Of a DNA stretch of 55,219 nucleotides, positions 32,143 through 40,964 are shown piece by piece (position 1 is the stretch's first letter; every line of letters begins with the position of its first letter). Origin of the DNA: an uncultured Lachnospiraceae bacterium. Lineage in GTDB: Bacteria > Bacillota > Clostridia > Lachnospirales > Lachnospiraceae. A model generated the notes under the pieces. The model was given only the letters and a program-made list of their open reading frames with translations, was not told where the DNA came from and did not search any database. The position numbers and the translations under genes are program-made. The stretch is taken from the NCBI GenBank assembly GCA_947648875.1, contig CANSPM010000023.1:1-55219 (forward strand), in the 5' to 3' direction.

Positions 32143-33543
32143 ATGACTAAGAAACGGAGACAGATTTATACGGTGGATACGTATTTGAGCAAAGTCAGGG
32201 ATCTGGATATCCGCAATGACGCGGATGTGCAGAGACAGTTTGTTTGGAGTAATGAACAGGTGAACGAGTTGATTGTCACAGTATTGACGGACGACTATAT
32301 GCCCCCCATCATATTGGGGGAGGAGGACAGTTCGCAGCTCTGGATTGTGGATGGCGGACAGAGGACAGCGGCCCTGAAAAAATACAGGCACGGCAATTAT
32401 AAGATTACAGCAGCGGTTGATAACTCCGTGATCTCTTACAGGGAAAAGGTCAGAGACCGGGAGGGAAAAGTCCTTGTGGACGGCGATGGCAATATAGTGT
32501 GGGAAGACGCTGTATTTGACATTCGAAATGTGCCCTATAACAGGCTGCCGGAGGAATTAAAGAAGAAGTTTAACGAGTATCAGATTGAGACCGTGATACA
32601 TGAGCACTGTGACAACCATAGGATTTCACAGTTGATCAGGAGATATAACAACCATACCTCCCTGAACACAAATCAAAAGGCGTTCACCCACATTGATAAT
32701 TTTGCAAAAGATATCCGTGAGATGATGGAGTACAGGTTCTTTCTCGAGTGCAGCAACTTTACGGAGGCGGAAAAGGTTAAGGGCGTGGTGGAAAGAGTCA
32801 TTGTGGAGACTGTCATGTGTACGGGCCATCTGGATCACTGGAAGAAGCAGACCAAGGCGGTGTGCGCCTATCTGAATGAACATGCCGCTAAAGAAGAGTT
32901 CGAGAAGCTGGCAGATAATCTGCGCAGATTGGAGAAAGTGGTTACAGACGAGACTCGAAATATGTTTAACAGCAAGGATGCGTTCCTTTTTCTCACATTG
33001 TTTGACAGATTTACTTTGCTGGGAATCGGAGATAGAAAATATGTGGAGTTTTTAAGGGATTTCCAGAGTCGCCTCCGGCACGGGGAGTTGGACGGACGGC
33101 ATATGTCTGACGGGCTCGACAGGGATAAGGGAACGCAGGACAGGGAAGTTATCAAAGCCAAGCTGGAGATGATGAATAGTATGATGCTGGAGTTTCTGTG
33201 CGTAAACAAAAAAGACACAGATTTTACAGAGGAGGAACATTTTATTGCCGAAAATGTGGGCATAGATCCTGCGGATTTGCGGGAGGATATGGGCTTGTTT
33301 CTGGACACCCTTAAGGATCTGGAGGCGAGAACGATCCGGGCAGGTTCAAGGCTGCTGGAAAGGCAAAACAGACTGTCGCTGCTTGCTCTGGTGGCATACT
33401 CGTACAGGCAGGATGTTGATCTGGAAGGATGGATGCGGCAGTATGCAGAGGAAAACGCTGCGTACTATGTGGATCAGAGGAAGAATTACCGATCCATGCT
33501 TAATGCCTTGAATACCTTCTTAAGGCGTGGAGGCAGGACCTGA
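32143..33543 (+). CDS. DUF262 (GmrS/ParB-fold) protein
   Basis: 466 aa from ATG 32143 behind GGAGGCAGGTACG. The N-terminal DUF262 domain shows VQRQFVWSNEQVNELIVTVL (29-48), MPPIILGE and LWIVDGGQRTAAL (66-78), the DGxQR motif of the ParB/Srx-like nucleotide-binding fold. The C-terminal 250 residues are helical, without the DUF1524 His-Me nuclease motif seen in full-length GmrSD restriction enzymes. Many DUF262 proteins take part in anti-phage defence. Its start 125 bases after the sigma gene on the same strand suggests a link with the SOS-controlled unit, for example immunity or DNA sensing, but this is inference. Confidence 0.75.
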   Translation: MTKKRRQIYTVDTYLSKVRDLDIRNDADVQRQFVWSNEQVNELIVTVLTDDYMPPIILGEEDSSQLWIVDGGQRTAALKKYRHGNYKITAAVDNSVISYREKVRDREGKVLVDGDGNIVWEDAVFDIRNVPYNRLPEELKKKFNEYQIETVIHEHCDNHRISQLIRRYNNHTSLNTNQKAFTHIDNFAKDIREMMEYRFFLECSNFTEAEKVKGVVERVIVETVMCTGHLDHWKKQTKAVCAYLNEHAAKEEFEKLADNLRRLEKVVTDETRNMFNSKDAFLFLTLFDRFTLLGIGDRKYVEFLRDFQSRLRHGELDGRHMSDGLDRDKGTQDREVIKAKLEMMNSMMLEFLCVNKKDTDFTEEEHFIAENVGIDPADLREDMGLFLDTLKDLEARTIRAGSRLLERQNRLSLLALVAYSYRQDVDLEGWMRQYAEENAAYYVDQRKNYRSMLNALNTFLRRGGRT

Positions 33544-33705
33544 CACATTTTTGCGTGATGTCGGTCAATGAAAAGAATTCCGGGAGGTTTTTTCCGAAAA
33601 CAGTAGATATATTGAGCAAAGCCTAGTATAATAGACATGATTATCTCTTGAGCTGGGATAGAAGGAGGCTCTGTTTGCCTGCCGCAATGAGGATTGGAGT
33701 GGACC

Positions 33706-34746
33706 ATGGAAGAGCATAAAAGGAGAAAGCGGTATTCGGGCACGCACCCGAAAACTTATGCGGAAAAATATAAGGAGCATGATCCGGATAAATATGCGGA
33801 CACGGTAGCCAGAGTCATCGGTAAGGGGAGCACACCTGCGGGAATGCATCTCCCCATAATGGTGGAAGAAGTGCTGGGAGTATTGCGGATTGCGCCTGGG
33901 GAGAACGGATTGGATGCCACTCTGGGCTATGGAGGCCATGCCAGAAGAATGCTTGCGTGTCTGGAAGGCAAAGGACATCTCTACGGGCTGGATGTGGATT
34001 CTGTCGAAATGGCTAAGACGCGGGAGCGTCTGCGAAGGGAAGGGTTTGGAGAGGACATTTTTACAGCGGTCAGAGAGAATTTTGCCAATATTGACAGGGT
34101 GGCCCAGGAATATGGGCCTTTTCAGTTTGTGATGGCGGACTTGGGAGTCTCCTCCATGCAGATTGACAATCCGGAGAGAGGGTTTTCCTACAAGGTGGAC
34201 GGCGTGCTGGACCTGCGGCTGGACCCGGAAAACGGCATTCCGGCCTGGCAGCGTCTGGAGCGGATGGGCCGGGATGAAATCCAAGGGATGCTGACGGAGA
34301 ACGCGGATGAGCCCTACGCTGGAGAGATCGCCGCATATATTGCCAGACAGCGGAAAAAAGGAGATGCTATCCGCACAACATCGGATTTGCGCAGAGCGAT
34401 CGAGAACGCATTGGCATTTCTGCCTGAGAACGGAGAGAAAAAGGAACTGTTGAAGAAAACCTGCCAGAGGGTGTTTCAGGCGTTGCGGATTGATATAAAC
34501 AACGAGTTTGAGGTGTTGGAATCGTTTTTGAATAAACTGCCCCGGACTTTGGCAGCGGGGGGAAGGGTGGCCATACTGACCTTTCATTCAGGAGAGGACA
34601 GGCTGGTGAAAAAGGCGTTTCAGGCGTATTACCGACAGCATGTTTTCGCGGAGATCTCGGACGAGGTGATACGCCCCACCCCGGAGGAGTGCCGGGCTAA
34701 TGGCCGGGCTCGTTCCACAAAACTGCGCTGGGCTGTAAAAGAATAA
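33706..34746 (+). CDS. rsmH: RsmH-family 16S rRNA methyltransferase (divergent paralogue)
   Basis: 346 aa from ATG 33706. RsmH (MraW) methylates N4 of C1402 in 16S rRNA with S-adenosylmethionine. Visible motifs: HLPIMVEEVLGVL (about 48-60), LDATLGYGGHARRML (SAM loop), LYGLDVDSVEMAKTRERL, MADLGVSSMQIDNPERGFSY, LDLRLDP in place of the usual LDMRMD, KKTCQRVFQALRIDINNE, TFHSGEDRLVKKAF and a final R-A-R-S-T-K-L-R-W-A. A basic 40-residue extension precedes the core. The classical rsmH lies in the mra/dcw division cluster, absent here, so this is probably the extra copy found in many Clostridia. Its target could differ. Confidence 0.82.
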   Translation: MEEHKRRKRYSGTHPKTYAEKYKEHDPDKYADTVARVIGKGSTPAGMHLPIMVEEVLGVLRIAPGENGLDATLGYGGHARRMLACLEGKGHLYGLDVDSVEMAKTRERLRREGFGEDIFTAVRENFANIDRVAQEYGPFQFVMADLGVSSMQIDNPERGFSYKVDGVLDLRLDPENGIPAWQRLERMGRDEIQGMLTENADEPYAGEIAAYIARQRKKGDAIRTTSDLRRAIENALAFLPENGEKKELLKKTCQRVFQALRIDINNEFEVLESFLNKLPRTLAAGGRVAILTFHSGEDRLVKKAFQAYYRQHVFAEISDEVIRPTPEECRANGRARSTKLRWAVKE

Positions 34747-34748
34747 GG

Positions 34749-35024
34749 AAATTTAAGATGCGCAAAAGCAGGGGAAATTTCTCCCCCGGGATGGGTTCTG
34801 TAGAGAAGAGACGGAACTCTAACAGTCTCGGAGCGGAAGAACCCGGGAGAAATTTAAGATGCGCAAAAGCAGGGGAAATTTCTCCCCCGGAATGGGTTCT
34901 GTAGAGAAGAGACGAAACTCTAACAGTCTCGGAGCGGAAGAACCCGGGAGAAATTTAAGATGCGCAAAAGCAGGGGAAATTTCTCCCCCGGAATGGGTTC
35001 TGTAGAGAAGAGACGGAACTCTAA
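34749..35024. repeat. Three 101-bp direct repeats, each with a large inverted repeat
   Basis: Units start at 34749, 34850 and 34951 (period 101 bp; the third is cut at about 74 bp) and differ by only a few bases. Within a unit AAATTTCTCCC...GGGTTCT pairs with AGAACCCGGGAGAAATTT about 55 bases away, so each can form a long hairpin. They fill the space between rsmH and the ABC-F gene, and the last ends 20 bases before the ABC-F start. They may be a dispersed palindromic repeat family or a leader structure that controls ABC-F expression. No terminator-like T-run is present. Confidence 0.8.
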
Positions 35025-35043
35025 ATAGAAGGGAACAGTGGAC

Positions 35044-37152
35044 ATGAGATACCAGATAAGACATGCTCTGGTGCAATACGGGGCAGATACCATATTGGAA
35101 GATGTGAATTTTGAGGTACATGACAAAGAGAAAATCGCTATCGTGGGCCGTAACGGCTGTGGCAAAACCACTCTGCTGAAACTCATCGTGGGGGATATAC
35201 AGATGAATAATCTGGACAGCGATGAGGAGTGCGGCATCACTATGGCGGGAAAGCAGGAGATCGGTTTTCTGCGTCAGGTGAATTTTGAAGAAAAAGAAGT
35301 GACAGTGGAGGAGGAGATTAAGAAAGTCTTTGCACCTGTCTTTGCCTGTGAGAAGCGTATGAATGAGTTGGAGGATTTGATGGAAGAGTCGGACGACAGA
35401 CAACTTCTGGGAGAATACGACAGTTTGCAGAGAAGGATGGAGGCACTGCGGGGATATTCCTGGAGGCAGGATATGGAGATTATGTTTCAGCGGTTTGGCT
35501 TTGCCCTGGAAGATCTTCAGCGCCCCATCGGCAGCTTTTCAGGGGGCCAGCAGACCAAGGTGGCTTTTATCAAACTGCTACTGGGGCGACCGGATATCAT
35601 GCTGCTGGATGAGCCGACCAACCACCTGGACCTGCCAACCATTGAGTGGCTGGAGGGCTATCTGAAAACCTATGATAAGGCGGTGATCATCGTTTCCCAT
35701 GACCGCATGTTCCTGGACAAAGTCATAGATGTGACCTACGAGATTGAATATCACAGGATCAAGCGGTATGTGGGTAATTATTCCGCCTTTATGCGACAGA
35801 AAGAAGAGGATCTGGTCAAGCAGGAAAAGGATTATGAGGAACAGCAGAAAGAGATCCAGAGGCTGACGGACTGGATAGAGAAATGGAAAAACACGCCTTC
35901 CAAGGTGGCGGCCACCCGGTCTAAGCGCATGGTGATTGAGCATATGGTGAAGATCGAGAAACCCAGACGATTTGACACCAAGGCGTTCCATGCCCGGTAT
36001 GAGCCCAGGATAGAAAGCTATACCAATGTGGTGCAGGCCAGGGATTTGTCCATCGGATACGATCATGAACTGGAGAAGGTAAATTTCCTTCTGCAAAAGA
36101 AAGAGCGCCTTGCTATCATCGGGGAGAACGGCAAGGGAAAATCCACTTTGTTGAGAACATTGATCGGGGAATTGCCCGCCCTGGGCGGGGAGTACAAATT
36201 TGGACAGAATGTGGAGTGGGGGTATTTTGACCAGCAGAAAGCGGTGCTGGACGACGCGGACCCCAGACAGACCGTGCTGGATAATTTCTGGGAGGAGTAT
36301 CCCCGCTATGTGCGGGAGGAGGTGCGCAGCGCTTTGGGGGGCTTTCTGTTTTCCGGCGAAGATGTGATGAAACTCATGGGTCAGCTCTCCGGTGGAGAGA
36401 AAGTGCGTCTGTCCCTGTGCAAAATGTTGCAGACCCGGCCCAATCTTCTGATTTTGGACGAGCCCACTAACCATATGGATATGATCGGAAAGGAGGCTCT
36501 GGAGCAGATGCTGCGGGAATATGCGGGTACTGTGCTGTTTGTGTCCCATGATCGGTATTTCATCAGTCGGATTGCCACAGGTATTTTGGAGTTTTCCCAG
36601 GAGGGCGTATATCAATATAAGATGTGTTACGAAGAGTATCTGGCACAGAAGCGGAAGGAGGCGGCTGGCCTGGTTGGCGGTCGTGGACCGGCCCAGACCG
36701 GGGACAGCGTGCGCAGGGGGCCGCTGGGCCAGGCAGGGAGCAGCGGGCGCAAAGGCCTGTCAGAGGGCGGAAACCTTACTGGCCAGTCCGACGACGGAAG
36801 CCGGATTCAGGCGGGGCAGCAGGTTAGCGGAGATGGGCCGAATCAGGCCGGGGGCAGGACTGGCAAAGCAGCCCCTACCTTGACAGATGTGTTTGACAAA
36901 AAGACCTATTATAACCCGGGAAAGATCCGCTCTCGTTTAAAGAGCCAGCTTGAGAAATATGAACGGCAGCTGTCCGAGAGTGAGACCAGGCTGGCCGAAT
37001 TACAGATGCAACTGGCGGACCCGGCTTTGGCCAGTGATTACACTCGGCTTATGGAGTTACAGGAATCCATGGACGCAGAGGAAAAGAATCAGGAAAGCCT
37101 GCTGGAGCGAATGCTGGAAGCCGAGACGGAACTGGCCCAGATCGGCGAGTAG
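35044..37152 (+). CDS. ABC-F family ATPase
   Basis: 702 aa from ATG 35044 (a GTG at 35038 is also possible). Soluble twin-ATPase: Walker A GRNGCGKTT (35-43), signature FSGGQQTKVAF, Walker B IMLLDEPTNHLDL, then a basic linker (NTPSKVAATRSKRMVIEHMV) and the second cassette with GENGKGKST, LSGGEKVRLSL and LLILDEPTNHMDM. ABC-F proteins act on the ribosome, either as translation factors or by removing antibiotics. The C-terminal 150 residues hold a low-complexity Gly/Gln insert (about 545-620) and a final coiled coil (SRLKSQLEKYERQLSESETR). No transmembrane domain. Which ABC-F class it belongs to cannot be told here. Confidence 0.88.
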   Translation: MRYQIRHALVQYGADTILEDVNFEVHDKEKIAIVGRNGCGKTTLLKLIVGDIQMNNLDSDEECGITMAGKQEIGFLRQVNFEEKEVTVEEEIKKVFAPVFACEKRMNELEDLMEESDDRQLLGEYDSLQRRMEALRGYSWRQDMEIMFQRFGFALEDLQRPIGSFSGGQQTKVAFIKLLLGRPDIMLLDEPTNHLDLPTIEWLEGYLKTYDKAVIIVSHDRMFLDKVIDVTYEIEYHRIKRYVGNYSAFMRQKEEDLVKQEKDYEEQQKEIQRLTDWIEKWKNTPSKVAATRSKRMVIEHMVKIEKPRRFDTKAFHARYEPRIESYTNVVQARDLSIGYDHELEKVNFLLQKKERLAIIGENGKGKSTLLRTLIGELPALGGEYKFGQNVEWGYFDQQKAVLDDADPRQTVLDNFWEEYPRYVREEVRSALGGFLFSGEDVMKLMGQLSGGEKVRLSLCKMLQTRPNLLILDEPTNHMDMIGKEALEQMLREYAGTVLFVSHDRYFISRIATGILEFSQEGVYQYKMCYEEYLAQKRKEAAGLVGGRGPAQTGDSVRRGPLGQAGSSGRKGLSEGGNLTGQSDDGSRIQAGQQVSGDGPNQAGGRTGKAAPTLTDVFDKKTYYNPGKIRSRLKSQLEKYERQLSESETRLAELQMQLADPALASDYTRLMELQESMDAEEKNQESLLERMLEAETELAQIGE

Positions 37153-37240
37153 AGAGAGGTTCGGGGAGGTGTTTTGTGACGAGATCAACGGGCTATTATA
37201 GTACAGGGATGTGGAGCATGTATATGCAGGAGGGAGCAGA

Positions 37241-37543
37241 ATGGTAAAGCATGTAATTTTATGGAAGCTGAAAGAGGAGTTGTCTGCCGGGGAAAAGGCG
37301 GCCGTAAAAGTAAAGATCAAGGCCGGACTGGAGGGGCTGGCCGGTAAAATCCCGGGATTGCTGGAGATCAGGGTGTATACGGAAGGTCTGCCAAGTTCCA
37401 ATGTGGATTTGATGCTGGATTCCAGCTTTGAGGATGAGGCGGCATTGAAGGGGTATGGGATTCACCCGGAGCATGTGGCTGTGGCGGATAGCGAAGTCAG
37501 ACCTTATACAGCCGTCAGAAGCTGCATGGATTTTGAGGTATAG
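37241..37543 (+). CDS. Dabb (stress-responsive A/B barrel) protein
   Basis: 100 aa from ATG 37241 behind GGAGGGAGCAGA. It begins MVKHVILWKLKEELSAGEKA and contains IPGLLEIRVYTEGLPSSNVD, LMLDSSFED and HPEHVAVADSEVRPY, the pattern of the Dabb family, small dimeric alpha/beta barrels. Such proteins are often linked to stress or small-molecule binding; the substrate is unknown. It is followed 3 bases later by a small Cys-rich ORF, so the two are probably co-transcribed. Confidence 0.85.
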   Translation: MVKHVILWKLKEELSAGEKAAVKVKIKAGLEGLAGKIPGLLEIRVYTEGLPSSNVDLMLDSSFEDEAALKGYGIHPEHVAVADSEVRPYTAVRSCMDFEV

Positions 37544-37546
37544 CTT

Positions 37547-37771
37547 GTGAAGAATTGTCCCTGCAAACGAGTGAAATGTCCCCGTCATGGGGATTGTGCG
37601 GCATGCCGTAAATACCATGAGAATCATCCTTATGAGGCAGCCTGTGAACAGAAGCCAGGGAGTGGGCGAAGGGGTATGCCGCAGGATGCTCATCCTGATA
37701 CGGATCAGCGTCATAACAGGGAAGAGCCTGGCAAAATCCAAACTCCTGTCGCGCCGGAATCTGTCGGGTAG
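37547..37771 (+). CDS. 74-aa Cys-rich putative zinc-binding protein
   Basis: GTG start 37547. The first 35 residues hold NCPCKRVKCPRHGDCAACRK and YEAACEQK: seven Cys and two His that could bind one or two metal ions. The rest is polar and probably disordered. Short proteins with a C-P-C-K-R-x-x-C-x-R-H-G start are widespread in clostridia with no assigned role. It is tightly linked to the Dabb gene. Confidence 0.6.
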   Translation: MKNCPCKRVKCPRHGDCAACRKYHENHPYEAACEQKPGSGRRGMPQDAHPDTDQRHNREEPGKIQTPVAPESVG

Positions 37772-37778
37772 GAAAGTC

Positions 37779-37807
37779 TTGCGTCAGTGCGTGTTTCATG
37801 GTAGAAT
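37779..37807 (+). promoter_or_regulatory. Promoter of a small transcript
   Basis: TTGCGT (37779-37784), 17-bp spacer, TAGAAT (37802-37807), followed by GAGGGAGGTAACGGAGC and an ATG at 37842. Confidence 0.5.
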
Positions 37808-37841
37808 AAATGCATCAAAACAAAGAGGGAGGTAACGGAGC

Positions 37842-37922
37842 ATGTTGATCACGATACGAAGAGCGGTTCAATTTGATAGAAGTGTAGAAAAAGCGTTTAC
37901 CTCGGGGATTTTATTGTACTGA
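37842..37922 (+). CDS. 26-aa ORF with own promoter and terminator
   Basis: Encodes MLITIRRAVQFDRSVEKAF plus seven residues. It has a good promoter and ribosome site upstream, and a hairpin terminator about 30 bases after the stop, so a roughly 170-base transcript is likely. It may be a small protein, the start of a decayed gene, or a small RNA with a chance reading frame. Confidence 0.35.
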   Translation: MLITIRRAVQFDRSVEKAFTSGILLY

Positions 37923-37954
37923 TTCCGTTTTATGGAATGATATGTATGAATTTG

Positions 37955-37982
37955 GCCGTGGCAGATTGCTGCGGCTTTTATT
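37955..37982 (+). terminator. Terminator of the small transcript
   Basis: GCC-GTG-GCAG / ATTG / CTGC-GGC stem (with a bulge) followed by TTTTATT. Confidence 0.55.
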
Positions 37983-38024
37983 GTACGTAAAATTCTTTGC
38001 AGGTTTAAGAAAAAGGAGAGAATA

Positions 38025-39020
38025 ATGCAGATTGTAGATTTTACTGAGGAGTATATAGCGGATGCGCAGGCGTTGGCAATGGAGAATTATCAGGAGGAGA
38101 GACGGCATGTGAAGTCTCTTCCTGAAATGGGGATATTCTATTCCCCATTGTGTGAACTGGCCGGGAACGGTCTGAGCGTGGCAGCCGTGGAGAATGACAG
38201 ACTGGTGGGGTTCTGGGGGTGCGAGGGGCCCTGGGAAAACGAATTTGGTTCCACTGCGAGCGGCATTTTTACCCCTATACATTTACATGGGGCAGTCAGG
38301 GAAAAGCGGGAGCATATCTATCGCAGAATGTATCAGTCTCTGGCGGAAAGGCTGGCGCGGCAAGGAATTGCTTACCATACCATTGCGCTGTATGCCCATG
38401 ACATTTCAGCGGTGCAGGGATTATTTACCTATGGTTTTGGGATGCGGTGCGTAGACGCTGTAAGAACTCTTGATCAAATCACTGTGACCGGCGAGGCCGA
38501 CAGGGACATTATCTGTCGGGAAATCGGACGGGCAGACTACCCCAAAATAAGAACACTGCGTGCCGGGCTGGGGGCGCATCTGGGTAAGAGTCCCTGCTTT
38601 ATCATGATGAGCGATGCGGCTATTGACAGCTGGCAGCAGCGGAAGGAGAGCGGCGGCGTGCGGGTCTTTGCGGCTTGGCGGGGAGAAGAACCGGTAGCTT
38701 ATCTGGAGATTACAGACGACGGCGAAAATTTTGCCACGAAGGTCCCGGAAATGCAGAATATATGCGGCGCTTACTGCAAACCTTTGGATCGGGGACAGAA
38801 TATTATGCAGATGCTTCTGAACCATGTCATTACTGTTCTGAAAGAGGAAGGATTCAGCAGGCTGGGGGTGGATTATGAGAGTATTAATCCCAGCGCCTGG
38901 GGGTTCTGGACAAAATATTTTGAAGCCTACACCTATAGCCTGACCAGAAGAATTGTAGAGAGCGCTTGCGGCAACCTGCAAAGAGAAATGGAGGAAAAAG
39001 AATGCGTGGACATAATATGA
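38025..39020 (+). CDS. GNAT-family N-acetyltransferase
   Basis: 331 aa, AAAGGAGAGAATA before the ATG. The N-terminal half (about 1-145) has a GNAT-like layout with SVAAVENDRLVGFWGCEGP and a helix RRMYQSLAERLARQGIAYHT. The C-terminal half (about 150-331) has a second, partial GNAT fold with VRVFAAWRGEEPVAYLEITD and ALV-type strand SRLGVDYESINPSAWGFWTK. The substrate is unknown. It overlaps the start of the next acetyltransferase gene, so the two form an operon. Confidence 0.75.
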   Translation: MQIVDFTEEYIADAQALAMENYQEERRHVKSLPEMGIFYSPLCELAGNGLSVAAVENDRLVGFWGCEGPWENEFGSTASGIFTPIHLHGAVREKREHIYRRMYQSLAERLARQGIAYHTIALYAHDISAVQGLFTYGFGMRCVDAVRTLDQITVTGEADRDIICREIGRADYPKIRTLRAGLGAHLGKSPCFIMMSDAAIDSWQQRKESGGVRVFAAWRGEEPVAYLEITDDGENFATKVPEMQNICGAYCKPLDRGQNIMQMLLNHVITVLKEEGFSRLGVDYESINPSAWGFWTKYFEAYTYSLTRRIVESACGNLQREMEEKECVDII

Positions 39021-40207
39021 GAAAAGAAAACTTTGAGATTGTTCCTCTGCCTAGGGAGAATTGGAAGGGCACGCCCATACCCATGCGGTATACCACAACG
39101 GAATACATGGACGTGGCAATTGAAGGGACAGAAGAAGGCTTTTTGGTGACGATGGAGAAAAAGCCCTTTGTAAAACCTGTAACCCATACTCCGGAGGAGT
39201 ATGACTTCCCGGACAGGCTGTATCAGGAGCATTGGGAGAAAGCGTATGCATGGGGGGTTTTGGAAGGCGGAGAGATGATTGCCTGTATTGAGACCTGCCC
39301 GGAGGAATGGAGCAACCGTCTGATGGTGACGGAATTATGGGTGCATGAGAACTATCGCAGGCAGGGAATTGCGCACGCCCTGATGGCGCTGGCCAAGGAG
39401 CAGGTCCGGCGTGAGAGGCGGCGGGCGCTGATTCTGGAGACTCAGTCCTGCAATGTGGGAGCCATCGCATTTTACCTGCGGGAGGGATTTACTTTGATGG
39501 GTTTTGACGCCTGCTGCTACCAGAATCATGATCTGGAACGCAAGGAGGTGCGGTTGGATCTGGGAATCCTTTATGACAGAAAGCCCCGGCTTACCCGGAA
39601 AGATATCGAAATTCGGCGGGAAACGGAGGCTGAATTTCATGCTACGGAAGAGATGACCATGCGGGCCTTCTGGAATAAGCACCACAGGGGCTGCGATGAG
39701 CATCTGCTGGTACACAAGATGCGCGTGTCAAAGGATTATGTGCCGGAAATCTCCAGAATCGCCGTAAAGGATGACAAGGTGATCGGCTGCATTATGTATA
39801 GCAGGGCCTGGCTGAAAAAAGAAGGGGAGACTATGGAAATACTAAATTTCGGCCCCCTGTGTGTGGACCCGCTCTGGCAGGGTACCGGCGTGGGAAAGCT
39901 GCTGCTTGAGGAGACTATTACATTGGCCAGGGAAGCCGGATACGCAGGAATCGTAATTTTCGGAGAACCGGATTACTATCCCGGAAGAGGCTTTGTCACA
40001 TGCGACAAGCTGGGAATCACCACGGCGGACGGCAAAAACTTTGATGCTTTTATGGGATATGAGCTTGTGGAGGGAGCGCTGCAAGCCTTTGGTGGCAGTT
40101 TTCATGAGTCCGATGTCTTTTTGAATCTTCCCGCCGGGGAAGTGGAGGCGTTTTCAAAACAGTTTCCTCCACTGAAAAAGCAGTATTTTCCGGGGCAATG
40201 GGATTAG
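39002..40207 (+). CDS. Tandem-domain GNAT acetyltransferase
   Basis: 401 aa from ATG 39002 behind GGAGGAAAAAGA; this start lies inside the preceding gene, so translation is coupled. Two GNAT domains: the first has LMVTELWVHENYRRQGIAHA (acetyl-CoA loop R-R-Q-G-I-A, about 110-135), the second FGPLCVDPLWQGTGVGKLLL (loop W-Q-G-T-G-V-G, about 280-305) and GIVIFGEPDYYPGRGF. The second domain resembles predicted N-acetyltransferases of the YhbS type. The substrate is not known. Confidence 0.8.
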   Translation: MRGHNMRKENFEIVPLPRENWKGTPIPMRYTTTEYMDVAIEGTEEGFLVTMEKKPFVKPVTHTPEEYDFPDRLYQEHWEKAYAWGVLEGGEMIACIETCPEEWSNRLMVTELWVHENYRRQGIAHALMALAKEQVRRERRRALILETQSCNVGAIAFYLREGFTLMGFDACCYQNHDLERKEVRLDLGILYDRKPRLTRKDIEIRRETEAEFHATEEMTMRAFWNKHHRGCDEHLLVHKMRVSKDYVPEISRIAVKDDKVIGCIMYSRAWLKKEGETMEILNFGPLCVDPLWQGTGVGKLLLEETITLAREAGYAGIVIFGEPDYYPGRGFVTCDKLGITTADGKNFDAFMGYELVEGALQAFGGSFHESDVFLNLPAGEVEAFSKQFPPLKKQYFPGQWD

Positions 40208-40264
40208 GACGCACTGCGATAACATGAAATCACGGAACGGATTTAAGGAGGAACCGTCTCGCAA

Positions 40265-40630
40265 TTAACTCTGCCGCAATTTTTCCGAATCATCGGACGC
40301 TTTCAATAAATGGATATATTTGACCAGATCCATACGGCGCTCCGGTGTCAACTCAATGATCGTATTCATGATATCAGAAACAGTATACTGTTCAAGCAGC
40401 AGACTGTCTGTGGCCTCTATGGGGGCAATATATTCCGTGCGGCCCAGCAGATAGTCTGCGGACACATGAAAAAATTGCGCAATTTTCCCCAGCGTTTTAA
40501 GATCTGGCAAATGGATATCATTTTCATAGCTGGATATGGCGCTGACGGATATATGCAGATACGCGGCCAGTTCTTTTTGAAAGACGCCCTGTTTTGAGCG
40601 CAGATTGTATAGTTTTTCTCCGAAATTCAT
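40265..40630 (-). CDS. XRE-family transcriptional regulator
   Basis: 121 aa. Residues 6-62 are a clear helix-turn-helix (LYNLRSKQGVFQKELAAYLH, then VSAISSYENDIHLPDLKTL and FFHVSADYLLGR). The C-terminal 50 residues are helical and probably mediate dimerisation. It is the only minus-strand gene in this part and is divergent from the C39 peptidase gene at 40965, with 334 bp between them holding both promoters. Control of the divergent gene is plausible. Confidence 0.88.
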   Translation of the reverse strand: MNFGEKLYNLRSKQGVFQKELAAYLHISVSAISSYENDIHLPDLKTLGKIAQFFHVSADYLLGRTEYIAPIEATDSLLLEQYTVSDIMNTIIELTPERRMDLVKYIHLLKASDDSEKLRQS

Positions 40631-40964
40631 ATGTATACTCCTGCCATTGTATTTGAAGGTCTATTGTCCACAAAGACATTATACCGCCTTTTTACAAAAA
40701 GTGAAATAGGAATATATGACCGAAGAAAAAAAGGCTTTTTTACAAGATGCACTTTATGGATGCTAAAATACCATGACAAATAGTAGCATAACCGGGACAT
40801 TGCAGAGTAGACATACGCAAATAATTTGTAATAAATTCACAAGTATTTTACAAGGATATCTTTAAGAACGTTTCCCGGTCTTTCTGTTATACTCCTAGAT
40901 AAGAAATGGCCGAAAAATAAGTAGTGTTAGATTGCGGTATTCAAGTCAAGGGGGAATGATCAGA
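40631..40964. promoter_or_regulatory. Divergent intergenic region
   Basis: 334 bp of AT-rich sequence between the XRE regulator and the C39 peptidase. TTATACT near 40885-40893 is a possible -10 for the peptidase gene. No repeat or RNA structure stands out. Confidence 0.4.

Noticed and set aside
33565..34587. 340-codon minus-strand frame opposite rsmH
   Set aside because: RsmH motifs are intact on the plus strand; the antisense frame has no ribosome site.
34749..35024. CRISPR array
   Set aside because: Repeats are 101 bp, contiguous and without unique spacers; no cas genes nearby.
35578..36615. 345-codon minus-strand frame inside the ABC-F gene
   Set aside because: The plus strand shows both ATPase cassettes intact, so this is a shadow frame.
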